The notes beneath the pieces are model-generated. The model made no database searches. It was not told where the DNA came from and saw only the letters and a program-made list of their open reading frames with translations. Below are positions 43,980-52,975 of a stretch of 64,000 bases of DNA, piece after piece (position 1 is the first letter of the stretch; every line of letters starts with the position of its first letter). This DNA is from Roseibium hamelinense (GTDB taxonomy: Bacteria; Pseudomonadota; Alphaproteobacteria; Rhizobiales; Stappiaceae), in contig NZ_VLLF01000002.1 of assembly GCF_007830545.1 (NCBI RefSeq), forward strand, positions 124,001 through 188,000, in the 5' to 3' direction. A program made the translations under genes and the position numbers.

Positions 43980-46900
43980 TCAGGCCTTGCCCCAACCGCC
44001 AGCGGTTGGGGTGATGACCGTGACAGCTTCTCCGGCCTCCAGGACCGTTTGGTCACAGCCTTCCAGCGACTGTATGGTGCCATCGAGCCTTCGGACCTCG
44101 GTCCGGCCGACCTGGCCGTTCTCGCCGCCGTCCATGCCTTTCGGTTCAATAGTGCGGTGGGAGCCGAGGATCGCGCAGTCCATCTTTTCCAGGAAGCGAA
44201 GCGTGCGTTTGGTGCCGTCACCAGCGGACCATTTGCCCTTGCCGCCGGAGCCTTTGCGGATATGAAAATCCTCCAGGAGAACGGGGAAACGGAATTCCAG
44301 AACTTCAGGATCAGTGAGGCGCGAGTTTGTCATATGCACATGGACGCCGTCGGTGCCATTGAAACCGGGGCCTGCCGGGGATCCCGAGCAGATGGTTTCG
44401 TAATACTGGTAGGTGTTGTTGCCGAATGTCAGGTTGTTCATTGAGCCCTGGCTGTTCGCCATGGCGCCAAGTGCGGCAAACAAAGCATTCGTCACATGCT
44501 GCGAGGTTTCCACGTTTCCGGCAACGACTGCTGCCGGATAGGACGGGCGCAACATGCAATCGTCCGGCAGGACGATGTTGATTGGCTTCAGGCATCCCGC
44601 GTTCATTGGAATGTCGCCATCCACCATCACGCGGAAGCAATAGAGAACCGCGGCGCGTGTCACCGGTTCCGGTGCATTGAAGTTGTTCAGTTTCACTCCG
44701 GATGTGCCGGTGAAATCGACGGTCGCCTCGCGTTTGTCCTTGTCGACCGTTATCTTGACCTTGATCACGGAACCTTGGTCTGTCGGATACTCGTATTCGG
44801 AATCCTTCAGGGCCTCGATCACACGGCGTACGCTTTCTTCGGCATTGTCCTGGACATGGCCCATATAGGCCTGCACGACATCCAGGCCGAAATGATCGAC
44901 CATTTTCCGAAGTTCCTGAATTCCTTTTTCATTCGCCGCTATTTGGGCCGAGAGGTCTGCAACATTCTGATGCGGGTTGCGGGCCGGGTAAGGGTGGTCG
45001 GTCAGCACTTTGATCAGCTCTTTTTCACAGAACCGGCCCTGGTCAACGATCTTGAAGTTGTCAAACAGGACGCCTTCCTCGTTCACGTTGGTTGCCCGCG
45101 GGGTCATCGATCCCGGTGCGGAGCCGCCGACATCGGCATGGTGCCCGCGCGAGGCCGCCCAGAAGAGAATCTCTTGACCGGCATCATCGAACACCGGCGA
45201 GACAACCGTAATGTCAGGCAAATGAGTGCCGCCATTGTAAGGGGCGTTCAGAGCATAGACATCACCCGGCTTGATCATGCCTTCATTGAGTTTGATGATT
45301 GTCTCTACTGAACGGTCCATGGAGCCAAGATGCACCGGCATATGGGGAGCGTTGGCAACCAGCGCGCCATCTGCGTTAAACACGGCGCAGGAGAAATCGA
45401 GCCGTTCCTTTATGTTGACAGAATAGGCCGTGTTTTGGAGCGTCACGCCCATCTGTTCGGCGATTGACATAAACAGGTTGTTGAACACTTCCAGCATGAC
45501 CGGGTCAGCATGTGTGCCGATTGCCTCAGCACGTCGCAGAGGGACGATCCGTTTCAGGATCACGTGATCCTTAACGTTGATCTCCGCTTGCCAGCCGTCC
45601 TCCACCGCAATGGTGGCATGCGGCTCAATGATCATGGCCGGGCCCATGACTTTCATGCCTGGCTTCAACCCTTCGCGCTTGTAGATGCCGGCATCATGCC
45701 ATTGGCCTTCAGAATAGAGCGGTGTTGTGGTGACACTCCCCGGTGTGTCCGAAGACAGGGAAAAGTCGGGCTCGGTAAGGCCAGCGCCGCCGCCTGCTGT
45801 CTCGACCTCCAGGGCTTCGACAACAACCGGTTTGTTGTCATAAGCGAAGCCGAACTGCTTTTTGTGCGCATCCTCAAATGTTGCCCGCATTTCAGCCGCG
45901 CCGCCCAGGGGGACGGGCAACGGGGTGTCTGTTCCGTCATAGCGCAAATGCGCCATCGCGGACGTGGTGCGTGCGCTTGCCGGAATTTCCTGCTTGTCGA
46001 GCTCGGCCTCCGTTTGAGCCGCGAGCTGATCACGTAAGGAATTCAGTTCGGGCAGGAGCCCGTCATCCAGTGTTTTCACAACAGCCTGCTGACGGTCCGC
46101 GCGGATATCGGCCAACCCCATGCCATAGGCCGATAAGATGCCTGAAAACGGATGCAAAATAACTGTTTTCATCCCGAGGCTGTCGGCGACCCTGCAGCCT
46201 GTCTGGCCGCCGGCGCCGCCAAAACAGGTCAGGGCATAGCCGGTCACGTCATAGCCGCGTTGGACTGAGATCTTCTTGATGGCATTTGCCATGTTTTCGA
46301 CTGCGATTTTCAAGAACCCGTCCGCGACCTCTTCCGGGGTTCGGCCGTCTCCGATCTTTTCGGCAAGTGCGGCAAACTTCTCGCGCACCACATCGCCGTC
46401 GAGCGGCTGATCCTGGTTCGGGCCAAAGATTTTCGGAAAGAATTCCGGGGCGAGCTTGCCGGTCATCAGATTGGCATCGGTGACCGTCAACGGTCCGCCA
46501 CGGCGGTAGCAAGCTGGACCCGGATTTGCGCCCGCACTGTCCGGACCGACCTGGAACCGGCCGTCCGCATAGTGCAGGATCGAGCCGCCGCCGGCTGCTA
46601 CCGTGTGAATCATCATCATGGGTGCACGCATGCGCACACCGGCAACTTCGGTCTCGAACGCGCGTTCGTAATCCCCATCAAAATGGCAAACATCCGTGGA
46701 TGTCCCCCCCATATCGAAGCCGATGATCCGCTCATAGCCTGCCATTCGCGAGGTCTCGACAGCACCGACTACACCACCGGCCGGGCCAGACAGAATCGCA
46801 TCTTTTCCCTGGAAGAGATCGGCCGCCGTCAAACCTCCTGAGGACTGCATGAACATGAGCCGTGGTCCCTGACCCAGCTCTTCTTGAACCTGCTCAACAT

Positions 46901-47564
46901 AGCGGCGCAGGATCGGCGACAGGTAGGCGTCGACGATGGTCGTGTCGCCGCGGCCGACAAGCTTCATGAGCGGGGAGGTTTCATGGGACACGGAGATCTG
47001 CGGGAAGCCGATGTATTCGGCGATGTTTTTCAAGGTCTGCTCATGCGACGGGTACGCATAGGCGTGCATCAAAACAATGACGATTGAGCGGATCCCGGCG
47101 TCCCAAGCCTTTTGCATTTCTGCGCGCGCCTGCGCTTCATCAAGTTTCATTTCGATGGTGCCATCGGCGCGGACACGCTCGTCGATCTCGTAGACCTTCT
47201 CGTAAAGCAGGTCCGGCTTGATGATTTCCTTGGCAAAAATAAGCGGGCGGGCCTGGTAACCAATTTCCAACGCATCGCGGAAACCACGGGTGATGAACAA
47301 GGCCGTCCGCTCGCCCTTGCGTTCCAGGAGCGCATTGGTCGCAACAGTGGTTCCCATCTTGACGGTGGCAACCTTATCAGAGGGGATCGGTTGGCCTTTT
47401 TCAACGCCAAGCAGTTCCCGGATGCCCTGAATCGCTGCGTCGCGGTAAGCTTCCGGGTTCTCTGACAGCACCTTGTGAGGATGAAGGGTCCCGTCTGGCG
47501 CCCGGCCTACAATGTCCGTAAAAGTGCCGCCCCGGTCGATCCAGAAGTCCCACTTGGCAGTCAT
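43980..47564 (-). CDS. Fused hydantoinase A/B family protein (5-oxoprolinase-like)
   Basis: 1194 residues from ATG 47564. The A half (about 1-680) begins [20 protein letters not shown], with ATP site [16 protein letters not shown] near 280. The B half (about 700-1190) begins with [20 protein letters not shown] and has [15 protein letters not shown] and [19 protein letters not shown]. This A+B fusion is the usual layout of bacterial and eukaryotic 5-oxoprolinase, ATP-driven opening of cyclic 5-oxoproline to glutamate. Other substrates such as N-methylhydantoins or acetophenone analogues are handled by near relatives, so specificity is open. It neighbours an MBL-fold hydrolase on the same strand and the TRAP operon. 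Confidence 0.9.
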   Translation of the reverse strand: MTAKWDFWIDRGGTFTDIVGRAPDGTLHPHKVLSENPEAYRDAAIQGIRELLGVEKGQPIPSDKVATVKMGTTVATNALLERKGERTALFITRGFRDALEIGYQARPLIFAKEIIKPDLLYEKVYEIDERVRADGTIEMKLDEAQARAEMQKAWDAGIRSIVIVLMHAYAYPSHEQTLKNIAEYIGFPQISVSHETSPLMKLVGRGDTTIVDAYLSPILRRYVEQVQEELGQGPRLMFMQSSGGLTAADLFQGKDAILSGPAGGVVGAVETSRMAGYERIIGFDMGGTSTDVCHFDGDYERAFETEVAGVRMRAPMMMIHTVAAGGGSILHYADGRFQVGPDSAGANPGPACYRRGGPLTVTDANLMTGKLAPEFFPKIFGPNQDQPLDGDVVREKFAALAEKIGDGRTPEEVADGFLKIAVENMANAIKKISVQRGYDVTGYALTCFGGAGGQTGCRVADSLGMKTVILHPFSGILSAYGMGLADIRADRQQAVVKTLDDGLLPELNSLRDQLAAQTEAELDKQEIPASARTTSAMAHLRYDGTDTPLPVPLGGAAEMRATFEDAHKKQFGFAYDNKPVVVEALEVETAGGGAGLTEPDFSLSSDTPGSVTTTPLYSEGQWHDAGIYKREGLKPGMKVMGPAMIIEPHATIAVEDGWQAEINVKDHVILKRIVPLRRAEAIGTHADPVMLEVFNNLFMSIAEQMGVTLQNTAYSVNIKERLDFSCAVFNADGALVANAPHMPVHLGSMDRSVETIIKLNEGMIKPGDVYALNAPYNGGTHLPDITVVSPVFDDAGQEILFWAASRGHHADVGGSAPGSMTPRATNVNEEGVLFDNFKIVDQGRFCEKELIKVLTDHPYPARNPHQNVADLSAQIAANEKGIQELRKMVDHFGLDVVQAYMGHVQDNAEESVRRVIEALKDSEYEYPTDQGSVIKVKITVDKDKREATVDFTGTSGVKLNNFNAPEPVTRAAVLYCFRVMVDGDIPMNAGCLKPINIVLPDDCMLRPSYPAAVVAGNVETSQHVTNALFAALGAMANSQGSMNNLTFGNNTYQYYETICSGSPAGPGFNGTDGVHVHMTNSRLTDPEVLEFRFPVLLEDFHIRKGSGGKGKWSAGDGTKRTLRFLEKMDCAILGSHRTIEPKGMDGGENGQVGRTEVRRLDGTIQSLEGCDQTVLEAGEAVTVITPTAGGWGKA

Positions 47565-47659
47565 GTTCTCATCCCTCTGATGGCTCATTTTCTGGCTGCG
47601 GGCCGCATGATACTTCCCGATCGGGGGCGGCCCGTCTTGTTATGGCTCATAACATCCAC

Positions 47660-47675
47660 ATTTTGTCGATAAAAT
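47660..47675. promoter_or_regulatory. Candidate operator upstream of the oxoprolinase-like gene
   Basis: ATTTTGTCGATAAAAT is a near palindrome lying 95-111 bases upstream of ATG 47564. Its core TTTGTCGATAAA recurs at 48497-48508, the divergent promoter region of the MBL and TRAP genes. Confidence 0.5.
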
Positions 47676-47758
47676 GTCAATGAAAAATCGCTGGCTGGCG
47701 CATGAGGGTGGGTTGTCAGAGGCGAGCAAGCGGGTTTTCGGCGATTTGCGCCTGTTTT

Positions 47759-48445
47759 TCATCGAATGCGCAGGGGCATTTCCTGAGCGCCTGTCCAGGT
47801 AAGTTTTCCGTCCGGTGTCTTGTTCAGAACCGGATGATGGCCCGGAACAATCCGGTCGCCCCGGTTCAGGACCGCTTGTATGGATGCGGCTCCCCGCCGT
47901 TTCGGGTCGAATTCCAGATCGGGGATTCCGCTCAACGCTTCCCGGGCGGTTTTTACCGCATCCGCCGCCAGCACAACCGTTTCTGCGCCGGTGTCCAAGG
48001 CAAGAGACATGTGCCCCGGTGAATGGCCTGGAGTTGGAAAGGCAACAACGCCGTCGGTTACTTCTGTTTCTCCGCGAACCAGGGTCACCTCCCGTTTGGC
48101 GAGCAGCTCTGGCAGGAAGCGTGGTGTCAGCTGATCCTCCTCGGAGGGGCATTGGATGTAGTCATGCTCGTCTTGGCTGATGGTAATTGGGGCGTTCGGA
48201 AACAGATCCAAATTCAAGACGTGGTCGAAATGCCCGTGCGAAATGACGAGCCGATCGATGTCTTGTGTCACTAACCCGCGGATGCCGAGTGCATCGATCA
48301 GCATCTGGCGCGTTGTGCCATGCCCGCAGTCGAACAACAGTGTCTCCCGGTTCGTGCGAACCAAAACAACTGACGAAATGCCGAAGAAGCCACCCTCAAA
48401 GGCGAGGCTTGAGCCTGAGACCAATATGTCAAATGTCACTGCCAT
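47759..48445 (-). CDS. Metallo-beta-lactamase-fold hydrolase
   Basis: 228 residues from ATG 48445; AAGGAAA lies about 10-14 bases upstream. The zinc motif is VISHGHFDHVLNLD (H-x-H-x-D-H), followed by the later zinc histidine in PTPGHSPGHMSL, an aspartate in LAADAV, and a histidine in VPGHHPVL. The length and the order resemble the N-acyl-homoserine-lactonase/glyoxalase II group; the substrate is unknown. In this locus it may open a lactam or ester before the oxoprolinase-like enzyme, but this is inference. It is divergent from the TRAP binding-protein gene. Confidence 0.85.
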   Translation of the reverse strand: MAVTFDILVSGSSLAFEGGFFGISSVVLVRTNRETLLFDCGHGTTRQMLIDALGIRGLVTQDIDRLVISHGHFDHVLNLDLFPNAPITISQDEHDYIQCPSEEDQLTPRFLPELLAKREVTLVRGETEVTDGVVAFPTPGHSPGHMSLALDTGAETVVLAADAVKTAREALSGIPDLEFDPKRRGAASIQAVLNRGDRIVPGHHPVLNKTPDGKLTWTGAQEMPLRIR

Positions 48446-48496
48446 TTTGGAAAGTTTCCTTAGCGGTCTGTTCGGTATAGCGGTCAACAATAACAC

Positions 48497-48508
48497 TTTG
48501 TCGATAAA
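48497..48508. promoter_or_regulatory. Second copy of the candidate operator core
   Basis: TTTGTCGATAAA (48497-48508) lies 52 bases upstream of ATG 48445 and about 130 bases before the TRAP binding-protein gene. The flanks (CAC before, TTATTGATG after) are similar to those of the copy at 47662-47673. Confidence 0.5.
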
Positions 48509-48638
48509 TTATTGATGTTTTCAAAAAAGCGGAGTAGCGTGGTTTTCGCTGCTCTTCAGGTGTCAGGCACGACAAGTTGTGTTCAAATCTGAATAGCCGA
48601 GAACGAGGACAAAGTCCCGCTTCCAAGAGGAGAGTACC

Positions 48639-49631
48639 ATGTTGCAGTCACGTCGAATTTCGAAGGCAGGTGCGCTGGTCGCCGCTGCTGCGTTTTCTTT
48701 TGCCGGCTTCACCGCCGCCTCCGCGGAAACCAAATGGGACATGCCGACGCCCTATTGCGACAGCAACTTCCATACCCAGAATATTTCCCAGTTCGCCGAA
48801 GATGTCAGCGCAAAGACCGATGGCTCGCTGACCATTCAGATCCATTCCGCAGGTTAACTGTTCAAACATCCATAAATCAAAAACTCGGTCCGCAAAGGGC
48901 TTGCGCCGATCGGTGAGGTCCTGATCTCACGCTTGTCCAACGAAGACCCGGTCTTCGGTGTCGATTCCGTTCCCTTCATGGCCAATTCCTACGATGCCGC
49001 TTGGAAACTTTATCAGGCGTCAAAGCCGGTTTTGGAGGAAAAGCTCTCCGAACAGGGCCTGCAGCTTTTATACACCGTGCCGTGGCCGCCACAGGGCATC
49101 TACGCCAAGAAGGACATCAATACGATTGATGATCTGAAGGGGCTGAAGTTCCGTGCCTACAATGCATCTACCGAACGTATGGCCCAGCTGGCCGGTGCGG
49201 TTCCGACCCAGGTCGAAGTGCCGGACCTCCCGACGGCATTTTCGACCGGCCGGGTCGAGGCCATGATCACATCGCCGTCGACCGGCGCCAACTCCAAGGC
49301 CTGGGACTTCCTGTCTCACTACTACGACACGCAGGCCTGGCTGCCGAAGAACATGGTCATCGTCAACAAGCGGGCGTTTGATGGTTTGAGCGATGCTGAA
49401 AAGGCTGCCGTTCTTGAAGCTGCCGCGGCCGCCGAAACACGTGGTTGGGAAGCATCAAAGGCTGAAACGGCGGACAAGACGAAGATCCTGGAAGACAACG
49501 GCATCAAGGTGTCTGCCCCGTCAGATGCGCTCCAGAGCTCCTTGCAGGACATTGGAGCGACCATGGTCGGCGAATGGAAAGACAGCGCCGGTGACGATGG
49601 CGCGGTCATCGTCGAAGCCTTCTCAAAGTAA
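48639..49631 (+). pseudogene. TRAP transporter substrate-binding protein (DctP family), interrupted by two in-frame TAA codons
   Basis: The reading frame of a DctP-type protein runs from ATG 48639 to 49631 but contains TAA at 48855-48857 and TAA at 48873-48875. There is no frameshift. Before them lie the signal peptide (ending ASAETK) and KWDMPTPYCDSNFHTQNISQ; after them, IKNSVRKGLAPIGEVLISRL, DPVFGVDSVPFMANSYDAAW and YNASTERMAQLAG match the family. The segment around the stops would be HSAG-x-LFKHP-x-IKN. The first 72 residues alone cannot bind ligand, and TTG 48933 would give a product without a signal. So it is probably inactive. Ribosome site AAGAGGAGA precedes the start. The paired membrane genes are intact. 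Confidence 0.88.
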
Positions 49632-49645
49632 TCTGACAGTTTCTC

Positions 49646-49673
49646 AAGCCGGCGGTCTAGCCCGCCGGCTTTT
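49646..49673 (+). terminator. Stem-loop between dctP and dctQ
   Basis: AAGCCGGCGG (49646-49655) pairs perfectly with CCGCCGGCTT (49662-49671), and TTTTC follows. In TRAP operons such a structure often makes the binding-protein message more abundant or more stable than that for the membrane subunits. Confidence 0.75.
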
Positions 49674-49704
49674 CATTTCCCCTCAGGTCCGGGAGGTCTG
49701 GTCG

Positions 49705-50265
49705 ATGCGTGCTGCTCTCGACACCCTTTACCGTGTGGCCACAGGGCTCGCCGCCGCTTGTCTTGTTGCCATCGCTTTACTGGTCGTAGCCCAGGTCGGA
49801 GGACGTCTGATTGACGGTGCCCGGTCAGTGTTCGGACTTGAACCTTTGGGACTTCTTGTTCCTTCGCTCGCCGAAATTGCCGGTTTTTTGCTGGTTGGAG
49901 CGTCTTTCCTGGCTCTTCCCGGAACTTTGCGCCGCGGCGATCACATACGGGTTTCGATTTTTCTTCAAATAGCGCCTAGCGGCCTTGCGCGGTTTCTCGA
50001 TCTGTGGAGCCTTGCCGTCGCATTCGGTGGCAGTGCCTTTTTCACGTGGCATGCGGCCATGCTCGCCCGCGACAGCTACATCTACAATGAGGTGTCTTTC
50101 GGCATCCTGCCGATCCCCCTTGTGTTTCCGCAACTAGTTTTGACGGCTGGGCTCGGTGTGTTCACGATCGCACTTTTGGACGACCTGATCGCAGCAGTTT
50201 CTGGCAGCGGTCCCAGTTTCAACCCGGTTGAAAAAACCAATGATCCAATAGAAGGGACCGAGTAA
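49705..50265 (+). CDS. TRAP transporter small membrane subunit (DctQ family)
   Basis: 186 residues from ATG 49705 with GGGAGGT before it. Four membrane helices are visible: about 10-32, 50-70, 90-110 and 130-150. The GDHIRVSIFL segment is the family's conserved block. With DctM it forms the inner-membrane unit that takes ligand from the DctP binding protein and imports it by ion gradient. The stop overlaps the next start (TAATG). Its own binding protein is interrupted, so it may be idle or work with another. Confidence 0.88.
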   Translation: MRAALDTLYRVATGLAAACLVAIALLVVAQVGGRLIDGARSVFGLEPLGLLVPSLAEIAGFLLVGASFLALPGTLRRGDHIRVSIFLQIAPSGLARFLDLWSLAVAFGGSAFFTWHAAMLARDSYIYNEVSFGILPIPLVFPQLVLTAGLGVFTIALLDDLIAAVSGSGPSFNPVEKTNDPIEGTE

Positions 50266-51563
50266 TGGACCTGTCGCTCGCCGCCTTTTGCCTGGGATTG
50301 GGCATGCTCTTCGCGCTGGCAACCGGCATCTGGGTTGCCGTTGCGCTCTTTTCTGTAGCTCTGGCCGCGATGATGCTGCTGGTTTCGGCGCCTGCAGGGC
50401 CTGTGTTGGCCACCACAGTTTGGGGATCTGCCAATTCCTGGGACCTGACAGCCTTGCCGATGTTTATCTGGATGGGAGAGATCCTGTTCCGCTCGCGTTT
50501 GTCGGAAGACATGTTTGCCGGGCTTTCGCCCTGGATGCGAAACCTTCCGGGCCGCCTCTTGCACGTCAACATTCTCGGCTGCGGGATCTTTGCCGCTGTC
50601 TCCGGCTCATCGGCAGCAACCACTGCCACCGTCGGCAGGATGTCTTTGCCGGAGTTGCGCGAGCGCGGCTATGACGAGCGCATGGCCATCGGTACGCTGG
50701 CAGGTTCGGGGACACTTGGGCTCCTTATTCCGCCGTCGATAATTTTGATTGTCTACGGCGCTGCGACTGAACAATCGATTGCCCGCCTGTTCATGGCGGG
50801 TGTGTTGCCTGGTGCCATGCTGTGCGCGTTGTTCATGAGTTACGTCGCGATTTGGGCCCTCCTGAACCGCTCCAAGATGCCGCCCAATGAAGAGGTTGTG
50901 CCATTCTTCCAGCGGGTGAAGGCGACGCGGCGCCTGTTTCCGGTGATCGCGCTTATTGCAGGAGTGATCGGATCGATTTATGCCGGACTTGCGTCTCCCA
51001 CCGAAGCGGCCGCCATCGGCGTCGTGCTCTCTCTGACCCTATCGTGGGTGTCTGGCACTTTGTCAAAAAGCAGCTTTGTAGATGCGCTCATGGGAGCAAC
51101 CCGCACGTCCTGTATGATTGCCTTCATTCTCGCAGGGGCTGCGTTTCTGACAGTTGCCATGGGATACACCGGCATCCCGCGCGAACTGGCCAGCTGGATT
51201 ACCGCAATGGGTCTGTCTCCGCTGGAGTTGCTGGTTGCGCTGACGCTGTTTTTCGTTGTCCTCGGCTGTTTCCTCGACGGAATTTCCGTCGTGGTGCTTA
51301 CCACGTCCGTCATCCTACCGATGGTCGAACAGGCGGGGCTGGACTTGATCTGGTTTGGCATCTATCTGGTGCTCGTGGTCGAGATGAGCCAAATCACACC
51401 CCCGGTTGGGTTTAACCTGTTCGTGCTTCAGGGTATGACCGGCCGCAACATTTTCTCGGTTGCGCGCATGGCCTTGCCGTTTTTCCTGCTTATGATTCTA
51501 GCCGTTGTGCTGATCGTAGCATTTCCGGACATCGCGCTCTGGCTGCCGAACAACATGATGTAA
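50265..51563 (+). CDS. TRAP transporter large membrane subunit (DctM family)
   Basis: 432 residues with about 12 membrane helices. DctM blocks are clear: SANSWDLTALPMFIWMGEIL, SSAATTATVGRMSLPELRER, GTLAGSGTLGLLIPPSIILI, ASPTEAAAIGVV and FFVVLGCFLDGISVVVLT. It is the transport-catalysing subunit for dicarboxylates, keto acids, sugar acids or similar. It overlaps dctQ by one base. Its gene is intact and followed 21 bases later by a MarR-like regulator. Confidence 0.93.
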   Translation: MDLSLAAFCLGLGMLFALATGIWVAVALFSVALAAMMLLVSAPAGPVLATTVWGSANSWDLTALPMFIWMGEILFRSRLSEDMFAGLSPWMRNLPGRLLHVNILGCGIFAAVSGSSAATTATVGRMSLPELRERGYDERMAIGTLAGSGTLGLLIPPSIILIVYGAATEQSIARLFMAGVLPGAMLCALFMSYVAIWALLNRSKMPPNEEVVPFFQRVKATRRLFPVIALIAGVIGSIYAGLASPTEAAAIGVVLSLTLSWVSGTLSKSSFVDALMGATRTSCMIAFILAGAAFLTVAMGYTGIPRELASWITAMGLSPLELLVALTLFFVVLGCFLDGISVVVLTTSVILPMVEQAGLDLIWFGIYLVLVVEMSQITPPVGFNLFVLQGMTGRNIFSVARMALPFFLLMILAVVLIVAFPDIALWLPNNMM

Positions 51564-51584
51564 GTCGATCAAAAGGATGATGCC

Positions 51585-52118
51585 ATGACCGAGACCCAGG
51601 AAGAGCCGGAAACCGGGATTGGACCTGTTGTCTCGGCAGCGCATCTTGCCTCAGGCGCCATGCCTGCCCTTTCTGAAATCGAGTTTGCAGTCACAATGAT
51701 GGTGAATGCCTATCACCGCTGGATGGTGCGCTGCATGGCGGCCAGCGGCACGGAAGGGCTCGGGCCGCTGGATGTGCTGGTCCTGCACTCGGTCAACCAC
51801 CGCCACCGTTCTAAAACGCTATCCGATATCTGTCTGGTGCTGAATATCGAGGACACGCACACCGTTACATATGCATTAAAAAAGCTGGAGAAGGCGGGTT
51901 TGATATCGTCTGGTAAGCGGGGCAAGGAAAAGACCGCGACGATCACCGAGGCAGGAGAGACTGCGTGCCTTGAATACCGCCGGCTCCGGGAAGCTCTACT
52001 GGTCAAGCCCATGAAAGGGCTCGGCCTCGATGAGATGGAGATTTCGCGGCTGGCTGCCACTTTGCGGCTGGTTTCCGGAAATTACGATCAGGCGGCGCGT
52101 GCCGCCGCGGCCATGTAA
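51585..52118 (+). CDS. MarR-like winged-helix regulator
   Basis: 177 residues. The winged helix sits at about 65-135 (SKTLSDICLVLNIEDTHTVT, YALKKLEKAGLISSGKRGKE). The helix-turn-helix and wing KEKTATITEAG are of MarR type. It is the last gene of the TRAP operon and the most likely controller of the transporter, the MBL-fold hydrolase and the oxoprolinase-like gene, but nothing in sequence proves it. No ligand site can be named. Confidence 0.75.
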   Translation: MTETQEEPETGIGPVVSAAHLASGAMPALSEIEFAVTMMVNAYHRWMVRCMAASGTEGLGPLDVLVLHSVNHRHRSKTLSDICLVLNIEDTHTVTYALKKLEKAGLISSGKRGKEKTATITEAGETACLEYRRLREALLVKPMKGLGLDEMEISRLAATLRLVSGNYDQAARAAAAM

Positions 52119-52190
52119 GCCAATCCTCCCGGTTGATTGCGGATGGCGGCACGTCAGGACGCGTCGACCAAATTTGAAAATTTTGTTTCC

Positions 52191-52214
52191 ATATTTCAAG
52201 AATTCTTGTAATAT
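52191..52214 (+). promoter_or_regulatory. Near-perfect 24-bp palindromic operator of arsR
   Basis: Eleven of the twelve base pairs across the centre (52202/52203) match: ATATT and AATAT at the ends and CAAGAATTCTTG (52197-52208) in the middle; only 52196/52209 differ. It ends seven bases before ATG 52221, and TAATAT (52209-52214) could be the -10 box. There is no ribosome site, so a leaderless transcript is possible. Confidence 0.75.
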
Positions 52215-52220
52215 CGAAAT

Positions 52221-52565
52221 ATGGATGATGACCTGGCGATATCGGCATTGGCGGCGCTGGCCCAGAAAGACCGGCTTGCAACCTTCCGTCTGCTTGTATC
52301 AGCAGGGGAACAAGGCCTGCCGTCCGGGCAAATCGCCGAGCGTTTGAACATTCAGCCGACGCGGATGTCGTTTCACCTTTCGGCGCTTGAACGTGCCGGT
52401 CTGCTGAGAACACACCGCGACGGCCGCCGTATCTTTTATGCAGTGTCCTATGCGGTCATGAAGGATCTGTTGGAATTTCTCACCAAGGATTGCTGCTCCG
52501 GGCACCCGGAAATTTGCTGCGATCTGGGGCCGCAACACACCGAAACAATGGCAACCCGATTATGA
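52221..52565 (+). CDS. arsR: Arsenic-responsive ArsR repressor
   Basis: 114 residues. The ArsR winged helix covers about 10-85 (LAALAQKDRLATFRLLVSAG, RLNIQPTRMSFHLSALERAG, and the wing THRDGRRIFYAVS). The C-terminal DCCSGHPEICCDL holds C91, C92, C99 and C100, a cysteine cluster at the C-terminus as in the arsenite-sensing repressor type from Acidithiobacillus. It should release the operator when arsenite binds. The stop overlaps the start of arsC by four bases. Confidence 0.9.
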   Translation: MDDDLAISALAALAQKDRLATFRLLVSAGEQGLPSGQIAERLNIQPTRMSFHLSALERAGLLRTHRDGRRIFYAVSYAVMKDLLEFLTKDCCSGHPEICCDLGPQHTETMATRL

Positions 52566-52975
52566 GTATTACAATCTATCACAACCCCAATTGCGGCACT
52601 TCGCGCAATACGCTCGAGATGATCCGCAAGTCTGGTACCGCACCGGCTGTCATCGAATATCTGAAAACCCCGCCCAGCCGTGAAAAGCTCGTGGAGCTGA
52701 TCGGGCAAATGGGCATTCCGGTCCGCGATCTGCTGCGCCAAAAAGGCACCCCCTATGATGAGCTCGGTCTGGGCGACCCCAAGTGGTCGGATGATCAGCT
52801 GATCGACTTCATGATGGAGCACCCGATCCTAATCAACCGGCCGATCGTTGTTTCAGACAAGGGCACCAGGCTGTGCCGCCCGTCTGAAGCAGTGCTCGAT
52901 TTGCTCGATACCGACATCGGAGCGTTCACGAAGGAAGACGGAGAAGTGGTCAATTCCGGAGGTGCCGGTGTCTGA
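52562..52975 (+). CDS. arsC: Arsenate reductase, glutaredoxin-dependent type
   Basis: 137 residues. The catalytic cysteine is C11 in [13 protein letters not shown], the standard ArsC pattern; the later [15 protein letters not shown] holds the other conserved arginines. It reduces arsenate to arsenite with glutathione and glutaredoxin. It overlaps arsR (ATGA) and arsH. No arsenite pump (arsB or acr3) lies nearby to export the product. Confidence 0.95.
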   Translation: MSITIYHNPNCGTSRNTLEMIRKSGTAPAVIEYLKTPPSREKLVELIGQMGIPVRDLLRQKGTPYDELGLGDPKWSDDQLIDFMMEHPILINRPIVVSDKGTRLCRPSEAVLDLLDTDIGAFTKEDGEVVNSGGAGV

